A stretch of 14,764 bases of DNA, taken from contig WRGP01000218.1 of assembly GCA_009787135.1 (NCBI GenBank), positions 1 through 14,764 of the forward strand. Direction: 5' to 3'. Of this stretch, positions 1 to 8,019 are shown piece by piece (position 1 is the first letter of the stretch; the number at the start of each line of letters is the position of its first letter). This DNA comes from Bacillota bacterium. GTDB lineage: Bacteria > Bacillota > Clostridia > Christensenellales > Aristaeellaceae. Below the pieces are notes generated by a model. That model was not told the origin of the DNA and did no database searches. It saw only the letters and a list, made by a program, of their open reading frames with translations. The translations under genes were made by a program, and so were the position numbers.

Positions 1-14
1 CCCGCCGCTCGGCC

Positions 15-56
15 CGGCCTCAAATGCCGATTGCGCGCAATGAGCATTTGAGGCCG
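15..56. repeat. Long near-perfect palindrome after the pgm stop
   Basis: Outer arms of 13 bases (15-27 and 44-56, core GCCTCAAATGC / GCATTTGAGGC) are perfect reverse complements. After a 2x2 mismatch, the inner arms 30-35 and 36-41 (ATTGCG/CGCAAT) also pair. It begins 23 bases past the stop codon of the minus-strand phosphohexomutase gene, so it could act as a 3' end or transcription-stop hairpin for that operon. No T-run follows on either strand, so it is not a classic intrinsic terminator. A dispersed palindromic repeat is the alternative. The structure is seen directly; the role is inferred. Confidence 0.7.
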
Positions 57-78
57 CGCGTCCGTGCCGGCCGCTTGC

Positions 79-1791
79 TTAAGAGGCACCTGTCACATCC
101 GTCATATATTCGCGCAATGCCCTTCCCAGCACCATATCAAGCAAAGACGCATTTTCCCGATTGTGCGCGCGGATCGAACTATAGATTTTCAGCTTTGGCT
201 CCGTACCAGAGGGACGAACAACAAGGGAGCAGTTATTTTCCAAGATAAACTTCAGCATGTCAGACCTGGGCAAGCCGTCTAAACCCTGGGCATAGTCCAG
301 ACATTGCAGCACCTGAAGGGAATCAAACGATTTTACCCCGTTCCGCAAGCCTTGCATAATCTGTTGCATCTTGATAAATCCATCGGCACCATCAAACGCA
401 TACGAGTATAACGTATGCAGGCAATACCCATACGCACGGTATAATTCTTCCAGTTTTTCAAGCAAGCTAATGTTTTGCGCTTGATAAAACGCGAACATTT
501 CACAAATCAGCAGCGCGCCGTTGACCCCGTCTTTGTCCCGGACGTATGGGCCGCTCAAATAGCCGCAGCTCTCTTCAAAGCCGAAAATAAAGTCCCGCAC
601 GCGCCCTGCCTGTTCAAGAAGACCAATCTGTTCCCCGATAAATTTGAAGCCGGTCAGCACATTGATTGTTTTGACACCATAGTTTGCCGCAATTCGCTCC
701 GCCATATCGGCGGTTACAACGGTTTTAATCATCACGGGATTGGCGGGCATGGTTCCCCTCGCCTGATGCCGGGCGCAGATATAGTCCAACAGCAGCATGC
801 CGGTTTCATGACCCGTTAGCACCGTATACTCCTCGCCATTTCCCACCGCGACACCCACCCGGTCACAATCGGGGTCAGTCGCCAGCAGCAGGCCCGCGTG
901 GTTCGCCCGCGCATAGTCTATTCCCAATGCCAAGGTCTCACGCAGTTCGGGATTGGGGCAGGGGCAGGTGGGAAAGGCGCCGTCCGGCTGTTCCTGCTCC
1001 CTGACGACAGCGACACGCGTGTAACCGGATTCGCGGAGCGTGCGCAGGACGGGTTTGAGACCAGCGCCGTGTAACGGCGTATATACAATGGCGGCATTTT
1101 TGTCAGCCCGTACGTCGGCGGAGAGCATGGACTGTCCCTTGACGGCCTCCACATACGCTGTGTACAGGGTGTCGGGAATGCCGTTGATAAGGCGCTGCTG
1201 AATCCCTTCAGTATACGAGCATCGCTTGACATCAGCAAAAATATCCAGCCGCTCGATTTCCGTCAGAATCTGGGCGGCGGCATCCGTTGTAATCTGGCAG
1301 CCATCCCTGCCGTAGACTTTATACCCGTTGTATGCGGCCGGGTTATGGGAGGCCGTTATCATAATGCCGGCAGCGCAATGCAGCTGACGGACGGCGAAGG
1401 ATAGGCAAGGCGTGGGCATGAGTTCATTGAAAATAAATACGGTAATTCCATTCGCCGCGAAAACGCCTGCCGCCACCTCGGCGAACCAATCGGATTTTAC
1501 CCTCGAATCATAGCCAATGGCGACAGCCCGCGCGGAGCGCGCAAAAGCCGCGGTGATATAATTCGCCAACCCTTGTGAAGCCTTCGCCACGGTATACAGG
1601 TTCATTCGATTTGAACCCGCGCCCATCACGCCCCGCAGGCCGCCGGTTCCAAATTCCAGATTACGGTAAAACGCGTCCGCTATTAACGTCTCGTTTCCGG
1701 CCATTTGCTTGAGCTCCGCCGCTATATCGCAATCTTCCGTGGCTTTATTCAGCCACAAATCGTATTGCGCCATCCATTGCCGCATCTTCAT
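79..1791 (-). CDS. Phosphohexomutase (phosphoglucomutase/phosphomannomutase, PgcA-like)
   Basis: This 570-residue alpha-D-phosphohexomutase interconverts hexose 6- and 1-phosphates in the cytoplasm. All four family signatures are visible: the catalytic phosphoserine loop TASHNP (Ser148), the metal-binding loop DPDCDR (306-311), the sugar-binding loop GFEES (404-408), and the phosphate-binding loop RPSGTEPK (526-533). Length fits the long Firmicute PgcA-type enzymes. The ATG at 1791 has an AAAGG ribosome binding site about 10 bases upstream. It is the last gene of a minus-strand cluster, 41 bases after fcl. Sequence alone does not separate glucose from mannose specificity. The operon makes GDP-fucose, so mannose-6-phosphate to mannose-1-phosphate is the most useful reaction here, and both sugars may be accepted. 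Family assignment is secure; the substrate is inferred from context. Confidence 0.93.
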   Translation of the reverse strand: MKMRQWMAQYDLWLNKATEDCDIAAELKQMAGNETLIADAFYRNLEFGTGGLRGVMGAGSNRMNLYTVAKASQGLANYITAAFARSARAVAIGYDSRVKSDWFAEVAAGVFAANGITVFIFNELMPTPCLSFAVRQLHCAAGIMITASHNPAAYNGYKVYGRDGCQITTDAAAQILTEIERLDIFADVKRCSYTEGIQQRLINGIPDTLYTAYVEAVKGQSMLSADVRADKNAAIVYTPLHGAGLKPVLRTLRESGYTRVAVVREQEQPDGAFPTCPCPNPELRETLALGIDYARANHAGLLLATDPDCDRVGVAVGNGEEYTVLTGHETGMLLLDYICARHQARGTMPANPVMIKTVVTADMAERIAANYGVKTINVLTGFKFIGEQIGLLEQAGRVRDFIFGFEESCGYLSGPYVRDKDGVNGALLICEMFAFYQAQNISLLEKLEELYRAYGYCLHTLYSYAFDGADGFIKMQQIMQGLRNGVKSFDSLQVLQCLDYAQGLDGLPRSDMLKFILENNCSLVVRPSGTEPKLKIYSSIRAHNRENASLLDMVLGRALREYMTDVTGAS

Positions 1792-1832
1792 CTACAGAAA
1801 CCTTTCGAATGTTTTTGTACCGTTTCGATAGG

Positions 1833-2786
1833 CTAGCGTTCCACTCTGCCAGCGCCTTGGAGGAAGTCCCTGTAGGCCAGGCGAATGCCCTCCTCGAGCT
1901 CGGTTTTGTAGCGCCACCCCAATTTTGCCAGTTTGCGCACATCCAGCAGTTTCCGGGGTGTGCCATCAGGCTTGCTGGCGTCAAAGTCGATTTCACCTTC
2001 AAAACCCACAACTTTCTTGATCAGCTCCGCCAGTTCGCCAATTGTTACCTCCTTACCAGTGCCCACATTGACGGTTTCGTTGCCTAGATCAGACTGACCA
2101 TAGTTCTGCATCAGGAATATACAGGCACTCGCCAAATCATCCACGTACAGGAACTCACGCAGCGGTTTTCCCGTCCCCCATACGGTCACCTTTTTCGCGT
2201 CCCTATCCTTCGCCTCATGGAAACGGCGAATCAACGCGGGAAGCACATGGCTGTGCTGAGGATGATAGTTGTCGTTGGGCCCATACAGATTGGCGGGCAT
2301 CACGCTGATGTAGTCCGTTCCGTATTGTGTGTTCAGGCAGCAGCAGTATTTGAGACCGCTGATTTTCGCCAATGCATACGCCTCGTTCGTCTTCTCCAGT
2401 TCGCCGGTGAGCAGACAACGCTCCGGCATGGGCTGTGGCGCCATGCGTGGATATATACAGGAACTGCCTAAGAGCATCAACTTTTTGACGCCGGTTTTCT
2501 CCGCCTCGTGGATCACGTTCATCTGTATCATCATGTTATCATACATAAAATCCGCGGGATAGGCGCTATTGGCAATGATACCACCCACCTTTGCCGCGCA
2601 AAGGAAAACATACTCTGGCATTTCATCGGCAAAAAAGCGTTCAACGTGCTCCTGGCGGCGCAAATCCAACTCTTTTGAGGCGCGCTTGATGATTTTGGCG
2701 TATTCTTTTGCCTCCAGCGCCCGAACAATCGCGGACCCCACCATGCCGCGATGGCCTGCCACATAGATTCCCGCGCTTTTCTCCAT
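1833..2786 (-). CDS. fcl: GDP-L-fucose synthase
   Basis: This 317-residue extended short-chain dehydrogenase (epimerase/reductase) turns GDP-4-keto-6-deoxy-D-mannose into GDP-L-fucose with NADPH. The N-terminal Rossmann loop reads GHRGMVGS (11-18). The active site matches the family: the SSCIYP segment supplies Ser108 and Cys110, and the Tyr-x3-Lys pair is Tyr137/Lys141, each one residue offset from E. coli Fcl (Ser107, Cys109, Tyr136, Lys140). NLYGPNDNY is also typical. The ATG immediately follows the gmd stop codon (TAA then ATG, no spacer), and its SD (AAGAAGG) lies inside the end of gmd, so the two genes are probably translationally coupled. Length is normal for the family. Confidence 0.96.
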   Translation of the reverse strand: MEKSAGIYVAGHRGMVGSAIVRALEAKEYAKIIKRASKELDLRRQEHVERFFADEMPEYVFLCAAKVGGIIANSAYPADFMYDNMMIQMNVIHEAEKTGVKKLMLLGSSCIYPRMAPQPMPERCLLTGELEKTNEAYALAKISGLKYCCCLNTQYGTDYISVMPANLYGPNDNYHPQHSHVLPALIRRFHEAKDRDAKKVTVWGTGKPLREFLYVDDLASACIFLMQNYGQSDLGNETVNVGTGKEVTIGELAELIKKVVGFEGEIDFDASKPDGTPRKLLDVRKLAKLGWRYKTELEEGIRLAYRDFLQGAGRVER

Positions 2787-3818
2787 TTACCGCACCTTCT
2801 TTACATAGTCCATATCATGCGCCACCATCAAGCGCACCAATTCGTCAAAGCTGGTGGCGCGGGGATTCCAGCCCAGCTTTTGCTTTGCCTTTGAAGGGTC
2901 GCCCAGCAGGTTTGCCACATCGGTTGGACGGAAAAACTCGGGATCTACATCGATGAGCACCTTGCCGCTCCTTGCATCGACGCCCTTTTCGCGCGCACCC
3001 TCACCCTCCCAGTGCAGATCAATGCCCACATAACGAAATGCCCGCTCACAAAAATCTCTCACGGAGTACTGTTCACCTGTGGCAATGACAAAATCATCCG
3101 GCGTATCGTGCTGAAGCATCAGCCACATGCATTCCACGTAGTCCTTGGCATAGCCCCAATCCCTTAAGGCGCTCAGATTGCCAAGGCTCAGCTTCTCCTG
3201 CATGCCCTGGGCGATACGCGCGGCGGCCAGCGTGATTTTACGGGTCACAAAGGTTTCGCCCCGACGCTCGCTTTCATGATTAAACAGGATACCGTTGGCG
3301 GCAAAGATACCATAGGCTTCGCGATAATTGCGAACGATCCAGTAGCCATACTGCTTGGCACAGGCATAAGGCGAATAAGGGTAGAAGGGCGTAGTCTCGC
3401 TTTGCGGCACTTCCCGTACCTTGCCAAACAGCTCGGAAGTTGAGGCTTGATACATCTTTGTCTTTTTTTCCAGGCCCAGCGCGCGAATACCCTCCAGAAT
3501 GCGCAATACACCGGCGGCATCCGCGTCCGCCGTGTATTCCGGTACGTCAAAGCTGACCCGTACATGGCTTTGAGCCGCGAGATTGTACAATTCGTCCGGC
3601 TGAACTTGCGCCATGACCTTGATCAGGCTGATGGAATCGGTCATGTCGCCATAGTGAAGATGAAAGCGGGGATGCCCTTCCAGATGGTCAATCCGCTCCT
3701 TGCGGTCGATGGAACTACGGCGTATGATACCATGGACTTCATACTTCTTGTCTAACAGGCATTCGGCCAAATATGAACCGTCCTGCCCCGTAACGCCTGT
3801 GATCAATGCTTTTTTCAT
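2787..3818 (-). CDS. gmd: GDP-mannose 4,6-dehydratase
   Basis: This 343-residue NADP-dependent SDR enzyme converts GDP-D-mannose to GDP-4-keto-6-deoxy-D-mannose, the first committed step to GDP-L-fucose. Visible features are the N-terminal dinucleotide loop GVTGQDGSYL (8-17), the early segment HGIIRRSS (29-36), the STSELFG segment near 126-132 containing catalytic Thr/Ser and Glu129, and the Tyr151-x3-Lys155 pair in YSPYACAKQY. Length matches bacterial Gmd. The ATG has a strong GGGGAGG ribosome binding site. It lies 15 bases after manC and abuts fcl. The same intermediate could feed GDP-rhamnose or GDP-perosamine, but the adjoining fcl points to fucose. Confidence 0.97.
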   Translation of the reverse strand: MKKALITGVTGQDGSYLAECLLDKKYEVHGIIRRSSIDRKERIDHLEGHPRFHLHYGDMTDSISLIKVMAQVQPDELYNLAAQSHVRVSFDVPEYTADADAAGVLRILEGIRALGLEKKTKMYQASTSELFGKVREVPQSETTPFYPYSPYACAKQYGYWIVRNYREAYGIFAANGILFNHESERRGETFVTRKITLAAARIAQGMQEKLSLGNLSALRDWGYAKDYVECMWLMLQHDTPDDFVIATGEQYSVRDFCERAFRYVGIDLHWEGEGAREKGVDARSGKVLIDVDPEFFRPTDVANLLGDPSKAKQKLGWNPRATSFDELVRLMVAHDMDYVKKVR

Positions 3819-3833
3819 ACGTTCCTCCCCTTA

Positions 3834-5192
3834 TCATAACATCGTCTTGGGCACGGCGTCCCAGTCAAAGGTGAGGCGGTTGATATCCTGATCTCCCGCC
3901 GTTTCACCCAGATGAATTTCCACGTATTCAAACTCTTCAAGCGCCTTGACCGCGTGCTTCTGACCGCGTTTGATGCTGACGGCGCCGCCCATTTCCAACA
4001 GCAGACTGGAACCTTCAATGATGAGTTCCGCCCTCCCCTGCGTTACCGTCCAGATTTCATCCCGGTTGTTGTGATAGTGATAGCTTGAATTCATGCCTTG
4101 AAAAATCGTGATCTTCCGGATAACCGTTTGCTTCTCGCCTGATTGTGATACATCAATTGTCTTGATCGTACCCCAGCGGCGTTCTTCATACATAGGCTGC
4201 AGGTGAATGTCTTGGACAATATTTTTGACATTGTCGCAGGCGTCTTTATCCGCCACCAGAATGCCGTCAAAGGATGCCACAATCACCGCGTCCTTCAATC
4301 CCATGGATACCACCGGGATGTTCAGCTCATTGATCACGTGGGTATCCCGGCAGCCTTTGTCCATTAGAACATAACCGCTTGCGATATCGTGCATTTCCTC
4401 GCACAGCGCGCTCCACGAACCCAAGTCCTTCCACAATCCGTTAAACGGCACAACGGACAGGTTGTCTGCCTTCTCCAGCACCTCATAGTCAAAGCTGATT
4501 TTTGGAAGCATGTCATAATGTTGATAAATCAGATCATAATCAGGCGTCAGGCCGTAAGCGGAAAGGCGGTTGAGAATATTCCCAATCTTAAAACAGGATA
4601 CACCGCAGTTCCATAGGGCGTTTTGCTTTATCAGCGCTTGCGCGTATCGCATATCCGGCTTTTCTTTGAAGCAATTGACTTTACGGTACCCTTTATGCCC
4701 CGCCCCGGGCACAATATAGCCATACTTTGTGGAAGGGCAGGTGGGGACTGCGCCCATCAGGGCAATTTCCGTTTCGGTATGTTCCACCACATGGGCCAGT
4801 TGTTTCAGCGTCGTAAAGTAGCTGCCTTCGGTATAGGGGTCCACCGGAAGAATGCAGACAACATCCTCCGGGCTCGCGCCCAGTTTGCTTGCCAGATAAG
4901 CGCAGGACAGCATTACCGCGGGAAAAGTATCCCGGCGGTCCGGTTCTATGGCGATATTTACATTTCCCAGCTGGCTGCGCAGCATCTCCACTTGACCGGC
5001 GCTGGCACAGATAATAGTGGTTTGCGAAAGCTGCGCCGTCTGCAGCTGATCCATAACGCGCTGCACCATAGAGCAAACGGAAGAAGAATCATTTTCCCTG
5101 GACAGAAACTTAATGTATTGCTTTGACCGAAGATCATTGGACAGCGGCCATAAGCGCTTGCCGCTGCCTCCGGACAAAAGAACGATGTACAA
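3834..5192 (-). CDS. manC: Mannose-1-phosphate guanylyltransferase / mannose-6-phosphate isomerase (type II)
   Basis: This 452-residue bifunctional-type enzyme makes GDP-mannose from mannose-1-phosphate and GTP. Its C-terminal cupin is the kind that carries phosphomannose isomerase activity. The nucleotidyltransferase signature GGSGKRLWP is at residues 8-16 and FKEKP at 175-179. The cupin motif YHYHNNRDEIW is at 371-381, with further cupin strands to about 430. The start codon is TTG at 5192-5190: GGGGAGG sits 8 bases upstream and the signature begins seven codons later, so a later start would cut into the active site. It is the first gene of the GDP-fucose cluster, with a candidate promoter at 5238-5266. 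Whether the isomerase half is active cannot be told from sequence. Confidence 0.94.
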   Translation of the reverse strand: MYIVLLSGGSGKRLWPLSNDLRSKQYIKFLSRENDSSSVCSMVQRVMDQLQTAQLSQTTIICASAGQVEMLRSQLGNVNIAIEPDRRDTFPAVMLSCAYLASKLGASPEDVVCILPVDPYTEGSYFTTLKQLAHVVEHTETEIALMGAVPTCPSTKYGYIVPGAGHKGYRKVNCFKEKPDMRYAQALIKQNALWNCGVSCFKIGNILNRLSAYGLTPDYDLIYQHYDMLPKISFDYEVLEKADNLSVVPFNGLWKDLGSWSALCEEMHDIASGYVLMDKGCRDTHVINELNIPVVSMGLKDAVIVASFDGILVADKDACDNVKNIVQDIHLQPMYEERRWGTIKTIDVSQSGEKQTVIRKITIFQGMNSSYHYHNNRDEIWTVTQGRAELIIEGSSLLLEMGGAVSIKRGQKHAVKALEEFEYVEIHLGETAGDQDINRLTFDWDAVPKTML

Positions 5193-5237
5193 CGTTGATA
5201 CCTCCCCTGCTCATGAAATGCGAACGGATTTTAGAAA

Positions 5238-5266
5238 ATTATATCATGATCAGCTTGCGGGCACAA
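5238..5266 (-). promoter_or_regulatory. Candidate sigma-A promoter of the manC-gmd-fcl-pgm cluster
   Basis: On the minus strand, TTGTGC (5266-5261) and a perfect TATAAT (5243-5238) are separated by 17 bases. The -10 lies about 45 bases upstream of the manC TTG codon, in the 98-base gap after recQ. The -35 is weak (3 of 6). If real, the sugar-nucleotide genes are transcribed independently of recQ. Confidence 0.6.
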
Positions 5267-5290
5267 TCATAATAACCAGGAGCACATCTG

Positions 5291-7177
5291 TTAATGCAAA
5301 GCCTTTGCGGCATCGTCGTCCGCACCGCCGTTTTTCAAAAAGCCCCCGATCACGTCCAGGAACTGCCGGCCATAGCGCTCCAGTTTCACCTGCCCAACGC
5401 CTGACACCCGTAGAAACTCCTCTTCATTTTGGGGCAATTTGATGCACATATCCGTGAGCGTGCTGTCCGCGAATACTACAAATGCGGGTATATTCTGTTC
5501 GCCCGCGATGGCACGGCGCAGCGCTTTTAATTTTGCGAATAGAGCTTTGTTTACGCTGTGAGATATGCCTGCCGCGCTTGCCTTGCCCGCGCTTTTCGCG
5601 ATTTTTGCGATCTTCCGCTCATCCCGTGCCAGCTTGACGGAAACGGAAAAGCTTTCGTTATAAAGCTCCTTCGCGCGCGCGCCAAGCTTTACGACGGGGT
5701 ATTCATCATCCGTTATCCGAAGAAAACCGTTTAGCACGAGGTGGTTCGCGATATCCCGAAGACTTTTCTCCGGCAAATTGCTTGCGTTGTAGGCCGTAAC
5801 CCTATCCAATCCCCAGCGCAGAATCTTCTCGCTTTTGCTGCCGCGCAGCACGTCGATCACGGTTTTGAGGCCGTAGCGCTCGCCGGTCCGATACACGCAC
5901 GACACGATTTTGCGCGCTTCGTCCGTGACGTTCATCTCTTTAAAATGGGCGTTGCAGTTGCCGCAATTCCCGCAAAAATGCGGGGCCGTTTCGCCGAAGT
6001 ACCGCAGGATATACGCGCGCAGGCAGTCGCTTGTGTGGCAATAGAACGTCATTTCTTTCAGCCGCTGCCTGTCCCGCTCCTTCAAAAGCCTTTCGGTTTG
6101 GGCATCAGGATACGACGCGCTATCGTTATGATCAATAAGGTACATGTTTGTTCTGACATCCTGGCCGCTGTAGAACAAAACGCAGTCGGCCGGTTCGCCG
6201 TCACGGCCCGCGCGGCCCGCCTCCTGATAGTAGCTTTCCATATTTTTCGGCATGTTATAGTGTGCCACAAAGCTGACGTTTGACTTGTCAATGCCCATGC
6301 CAAAGGCGTTCGTCGCCACCATAATGCTTGCCCGGTCGTATAAAAAGTCGTCCTGATTGCCATGCCGTTCCGCGTCGGAGAGCCCGGCGTGATACCTTGA
6401 CGCGTTATACCCGCTGTGGATCAGCCTTTCGCGGACCTCCTCCACGGCCTTTCTTGTGGAGCAATACACAATGCCGGATTTTTCCCTGCGCTCCCGCAAA
6501 AACCGAAGCAGCGCGGCAAACTTATCATCGGGTTTTTGGACGTTGAAAAATAGATTTTTTCTGTCGAAGCCCGTGATAAGCGCCGTGGGAGCGCGCAATT
6601 TGAGCAAGGCAATAATATCCGCGCGCACTTTGGGCGTCGCTGTCGCCGTAAACGCCGAGACGACCGGCCGCTCGGGCAGGGCGTCCACAAAATCGGCGAT
6701 GTTCCGATAGCTCGGGCGGAAATCCTGGCCCCACTGTGAGATGCAATGCGCCTCGTCCACCGCGACCATGGCGACAGGGGTGTTTTTAGAGAATTCTATA
6801 AACTCCGCCGTCTCAAGCCGCTCCGGCGCGATGTATATGATCTTATACAGGCCTTTTTGCGCGTTATCAAGCGCCCGCCATATTTGTCCCTCTGTCAGCG
6901 AGCTGTTGATGAACGCCGCCCTGATGCCGGCCTGGCCCAACGCCTGCACCTGATCCTTCATCAGGGAGATCAGCGGCGAGATCACGAGCGTGATGCCTGT
7001 AAACAGCAGGGCGGGCACCTGAAAGCAGACGGATTTGCCCGCGCCGGTCGGCATCACGCCGAGGCAGTCGCGGCGGGATAGGATGCTGTCAATGATCCGC
7101 GCCTGGCCTTCCTTGAACGCATCGTACCCGAAATATTGTTTTAGAATGTCTTTTGCCGTGGCTTGAGGCAAGGGCAT
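5291..7177 (-). CDS. recQ: ATP-dependent DNA helicase RecQ
   Basis: This 628-residue superfamily 2 3'-to-5' DNA helicase acts in recombination and fork repair. Walker A is TGAGKS (44-49), the DEAH box is at 141-144 followed by CISQWGQDFRPSY, and motif VI is QEAGRAGRDG (318-327). The RecQ zinc region follows, with Cys380, Cys385 and the cluster FCGNCGNC (401-408). Then come an RQC winged helix and a C-terminal HRDC domain at about residues 535-610. This three-domain layout and length are those of full bacterial RecQ rather than a short RecS type. The ATG is preceded by AAGGA with only 3 bases of spacing, which is tight, but the helicase motifs support this start. It is transcribed away from the DUF4275-like gene and is 98 bases upstream of manC on the same strand. 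Confidence 0.96.
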   Translation of the reverse strand: MPLPQATAKDILKQYFGYDAFKEGQARIIDSILSRRDCLGVMPTGAGKSVCFQVPALLFTGITLVISPLISLMKDQVQALGQAGIRAAFINSSLTEGQIWRALDNAQKGLYKIIYIAPERLETAEFIEFSKNTPVAMVAVDEAHCISQWGQDFRPSYRNIADFVDALPERPVVSAFTATATPKVRADIIALLKLRAPTALITGFDRKNLFFNVQKPDDKFAALLRFLRERREKSGIVYCSTRKAVEEVRERLIHSGYNASRYHAGLSDAERHGNQDDFLYDRASIMVATNAFGMGIDKSNVSFVAHYNMPKNMESYYQEAGRAGRDGEPADCVLFYSGQDVRTNMYLIDHNDSASYPDAQTERLLKERDRQRLKEMTFYCHTSDCLRAYILRYFGETAPHFCGNCGNCNAHFKEMNVTDEARKIVSCVYRTGERYGLKTVIDVLRGSKSEKILRWGLDRVTAYNASNLPEKSLRDIANHLVLNGFLRITDDEYPVVKLGARAKELYNESFSVSVKLARDERKIAKIAKSAGKASAAGISHSVNKALFAKLKALRRAIAGEQNIPAFVVFADSTLTDMCIKLPQNEEEFLRVSGVGQVKLERYGRQFLDVIGGFLKNGGADDDAAKALH

Positions 7178-7218
7178 CAGTCCTTATTTTTTGCTTGCTT
7201 TGGCCGTGTATTGCGGAT

Positions 7219-7248
7219 ATTATACTATACGGCGGCTGTGAAAAACAA
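7219..7248 (-). promoter_or_regulatory. Candidate promoter of recQ
   Basis: On the minus strand, TTGTTT (7248-7243), an 18-base spacer and a perfect TATAAT (7224-7219) lie about 40 bases before the recQ ATG. The -10 is convincing; the -35 is only partial. Confidence 0.55.
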
Positions 7249-7283
7249 CATGATAATGAGGCGGCCGCCCATGCGGAACGCAC

Positions 7284-7330
7284 GCCGGGCATAAATAGGA
7301 CATACTGTAGTCCTGTTGCTTGGGGTATCT
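7284..7330 (+). repeat. 47-base direct repeat, copy 1
   Basis: This block matches 7885-7931 at 42 of 47 positions with no gaps. The shared uninterrupted core is GACATACTGTAGTCCTGTT. In this copy AGGAC and GTCCT form a 5-bp dyad around ATACTGTA. It ends 62 bases before the start of the DUF4275-like gene, and copy 2 lies after that gene, so the pair brackets it. Possible roles are a shared operator/promoter segment, the ends of a small inserted segment, or a dispersed repeat. The repeat is seen directly; its role is unknown. Confidence 0.85.
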
Positions 7331-7392
7331 ACATCACTTAGGTAAGTATATACGCAGAATTCGGTCTATTTTGGAGAGTAGGAGCTGTATAA

Positions 7393-7839
7393 ATGAGATT
7401 TTATACTGAAACGGCGATAAATACGTTGCGTCAAAAGAATATTGAGTTCATTACGATGACACGGAAAGAACTTGAGATTTATAAGAAAAAGTGGTTTGAT
7501 GTTTTTGTTCCGCATGATAAACATGAAGAAGCATTACATAATTATTGCTTTCCTAAAGATGGATATTGCGGCTATTTATGGCATGTTTTTAGTTTTGAAA
7601 CATTGACTTGTTTCCAAAGCGATAAAGCAAATTCATTGTTTGATAGTGTGAGTAAGCGAGAAGCAACGCTTCTTGTGAATATAGATGAAGCCGCATATAA
7701 AATTAAGGACGCTTCCAGGCTCACGGCAAAAGATATTCATTCCATGTACGATGTAATCTTAACCGATGTTGATTTTGCCTGGACTTATGCAAAAACACAC
7801 GAGCGTGCATGCGGCCCGTATTTCTATGAAAGCAAATAA
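7393..7839 (+). CDS. DUF4275-like protein, AT-rich gene
   Basis: This 148-residue soluble protein resembles the DUF4275 family known from bacilli and clostridia. The recognisable stretches are GYLWHVFSFE (about 54-63) and a C-terminal DVDFAWTYAKTHE followed by CGPYFYE. Function of the family is not established. No signal peptide or membrane segment is seen. The ATG follows AGGAG at 8 bases. The gene is strikingly AT-rich against its surroundings: hand counts give 19/60 and 18/60 G+C for 7441-7500 and 7501-7560, against 46/60 for 9181-9240. It is bracketed by two near-identical 47-base repeats. Both points suggest it was acquired separately from its neighbours. The family call is from memory of motif pattern, so moderate. 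Confidence 0.75.
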   Translation: MRFYTETAINTLRQKNIEFITMTRKELEIYKKKWFDVFVPHDKHEEALHNYCFPKDGYCGYLWHVFSFETLTCFQSDKANSLFDSVSKREATLLVNIDEAAYKIKDASRLTAKDIHSMYDVILTDVDFAWTYAKTHERACGPYFYESK

Positions 7840-7884
7840 AATCAATACAAAACGGTACAGGAGTTTCGGCGGGTTCGTCTGGAG

Positions 7885-7931
7885 GCCGGCCATAAATATG
7901 ACATACTGTAGTCCTGTTATTTGTGGTATCT
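7885..7931 (+). repeat. 47-base direct repeat, copy 2
   Basis: This is the second copy, 601 bases from the first and in the same orientation. The five differences fall at the left edge, next to the central dyad and in the right flank. Here the flanks CCATAAATA and TATTTGTGG are nearly complementary (8 of 9 plus one G-T), giving a larger imperfect hairpin that copy 1 does not keep. It ends 88 bases before the next start codon (8020), so each copy lies upstream of a plus-strand gene. Confidence 0.85.
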
Positions 7932-8019
7932 TTAAAGGCAGGTGTGGCTGCCGCGGTTTGCCCCCGCCGTTTGGGTGTACAAAGAAAGCGATTGTATAGT
8001 TTGAAAGGAGACCTGGATT

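Noticed and set aside
4623..5126. Plus-strand 167-codon frame within manC
   Set aside because: It lies antisense to conserved nucleotidyltransferase motifs, with no SD or recognisable product.
7300..7314. BlaI/CopY-type operator in the repeat core
   Set aside because: The TACA-N2-TGTA arrangement is not met; only a shorter imperfect dyad is present.
7284..7931. Integron-like gene cassette with attC sites
   Set aside because: The flanking repeats do not show the RYYYAAC/GTTRRRY core sites and are direct 47-base copies; no integrase is present.
7937..7952. GGCAG/CTGCC hairpin after repeat copy 2
   Set aside because: Only 5 bp, with no T-run after it; too weak to call a terminator.
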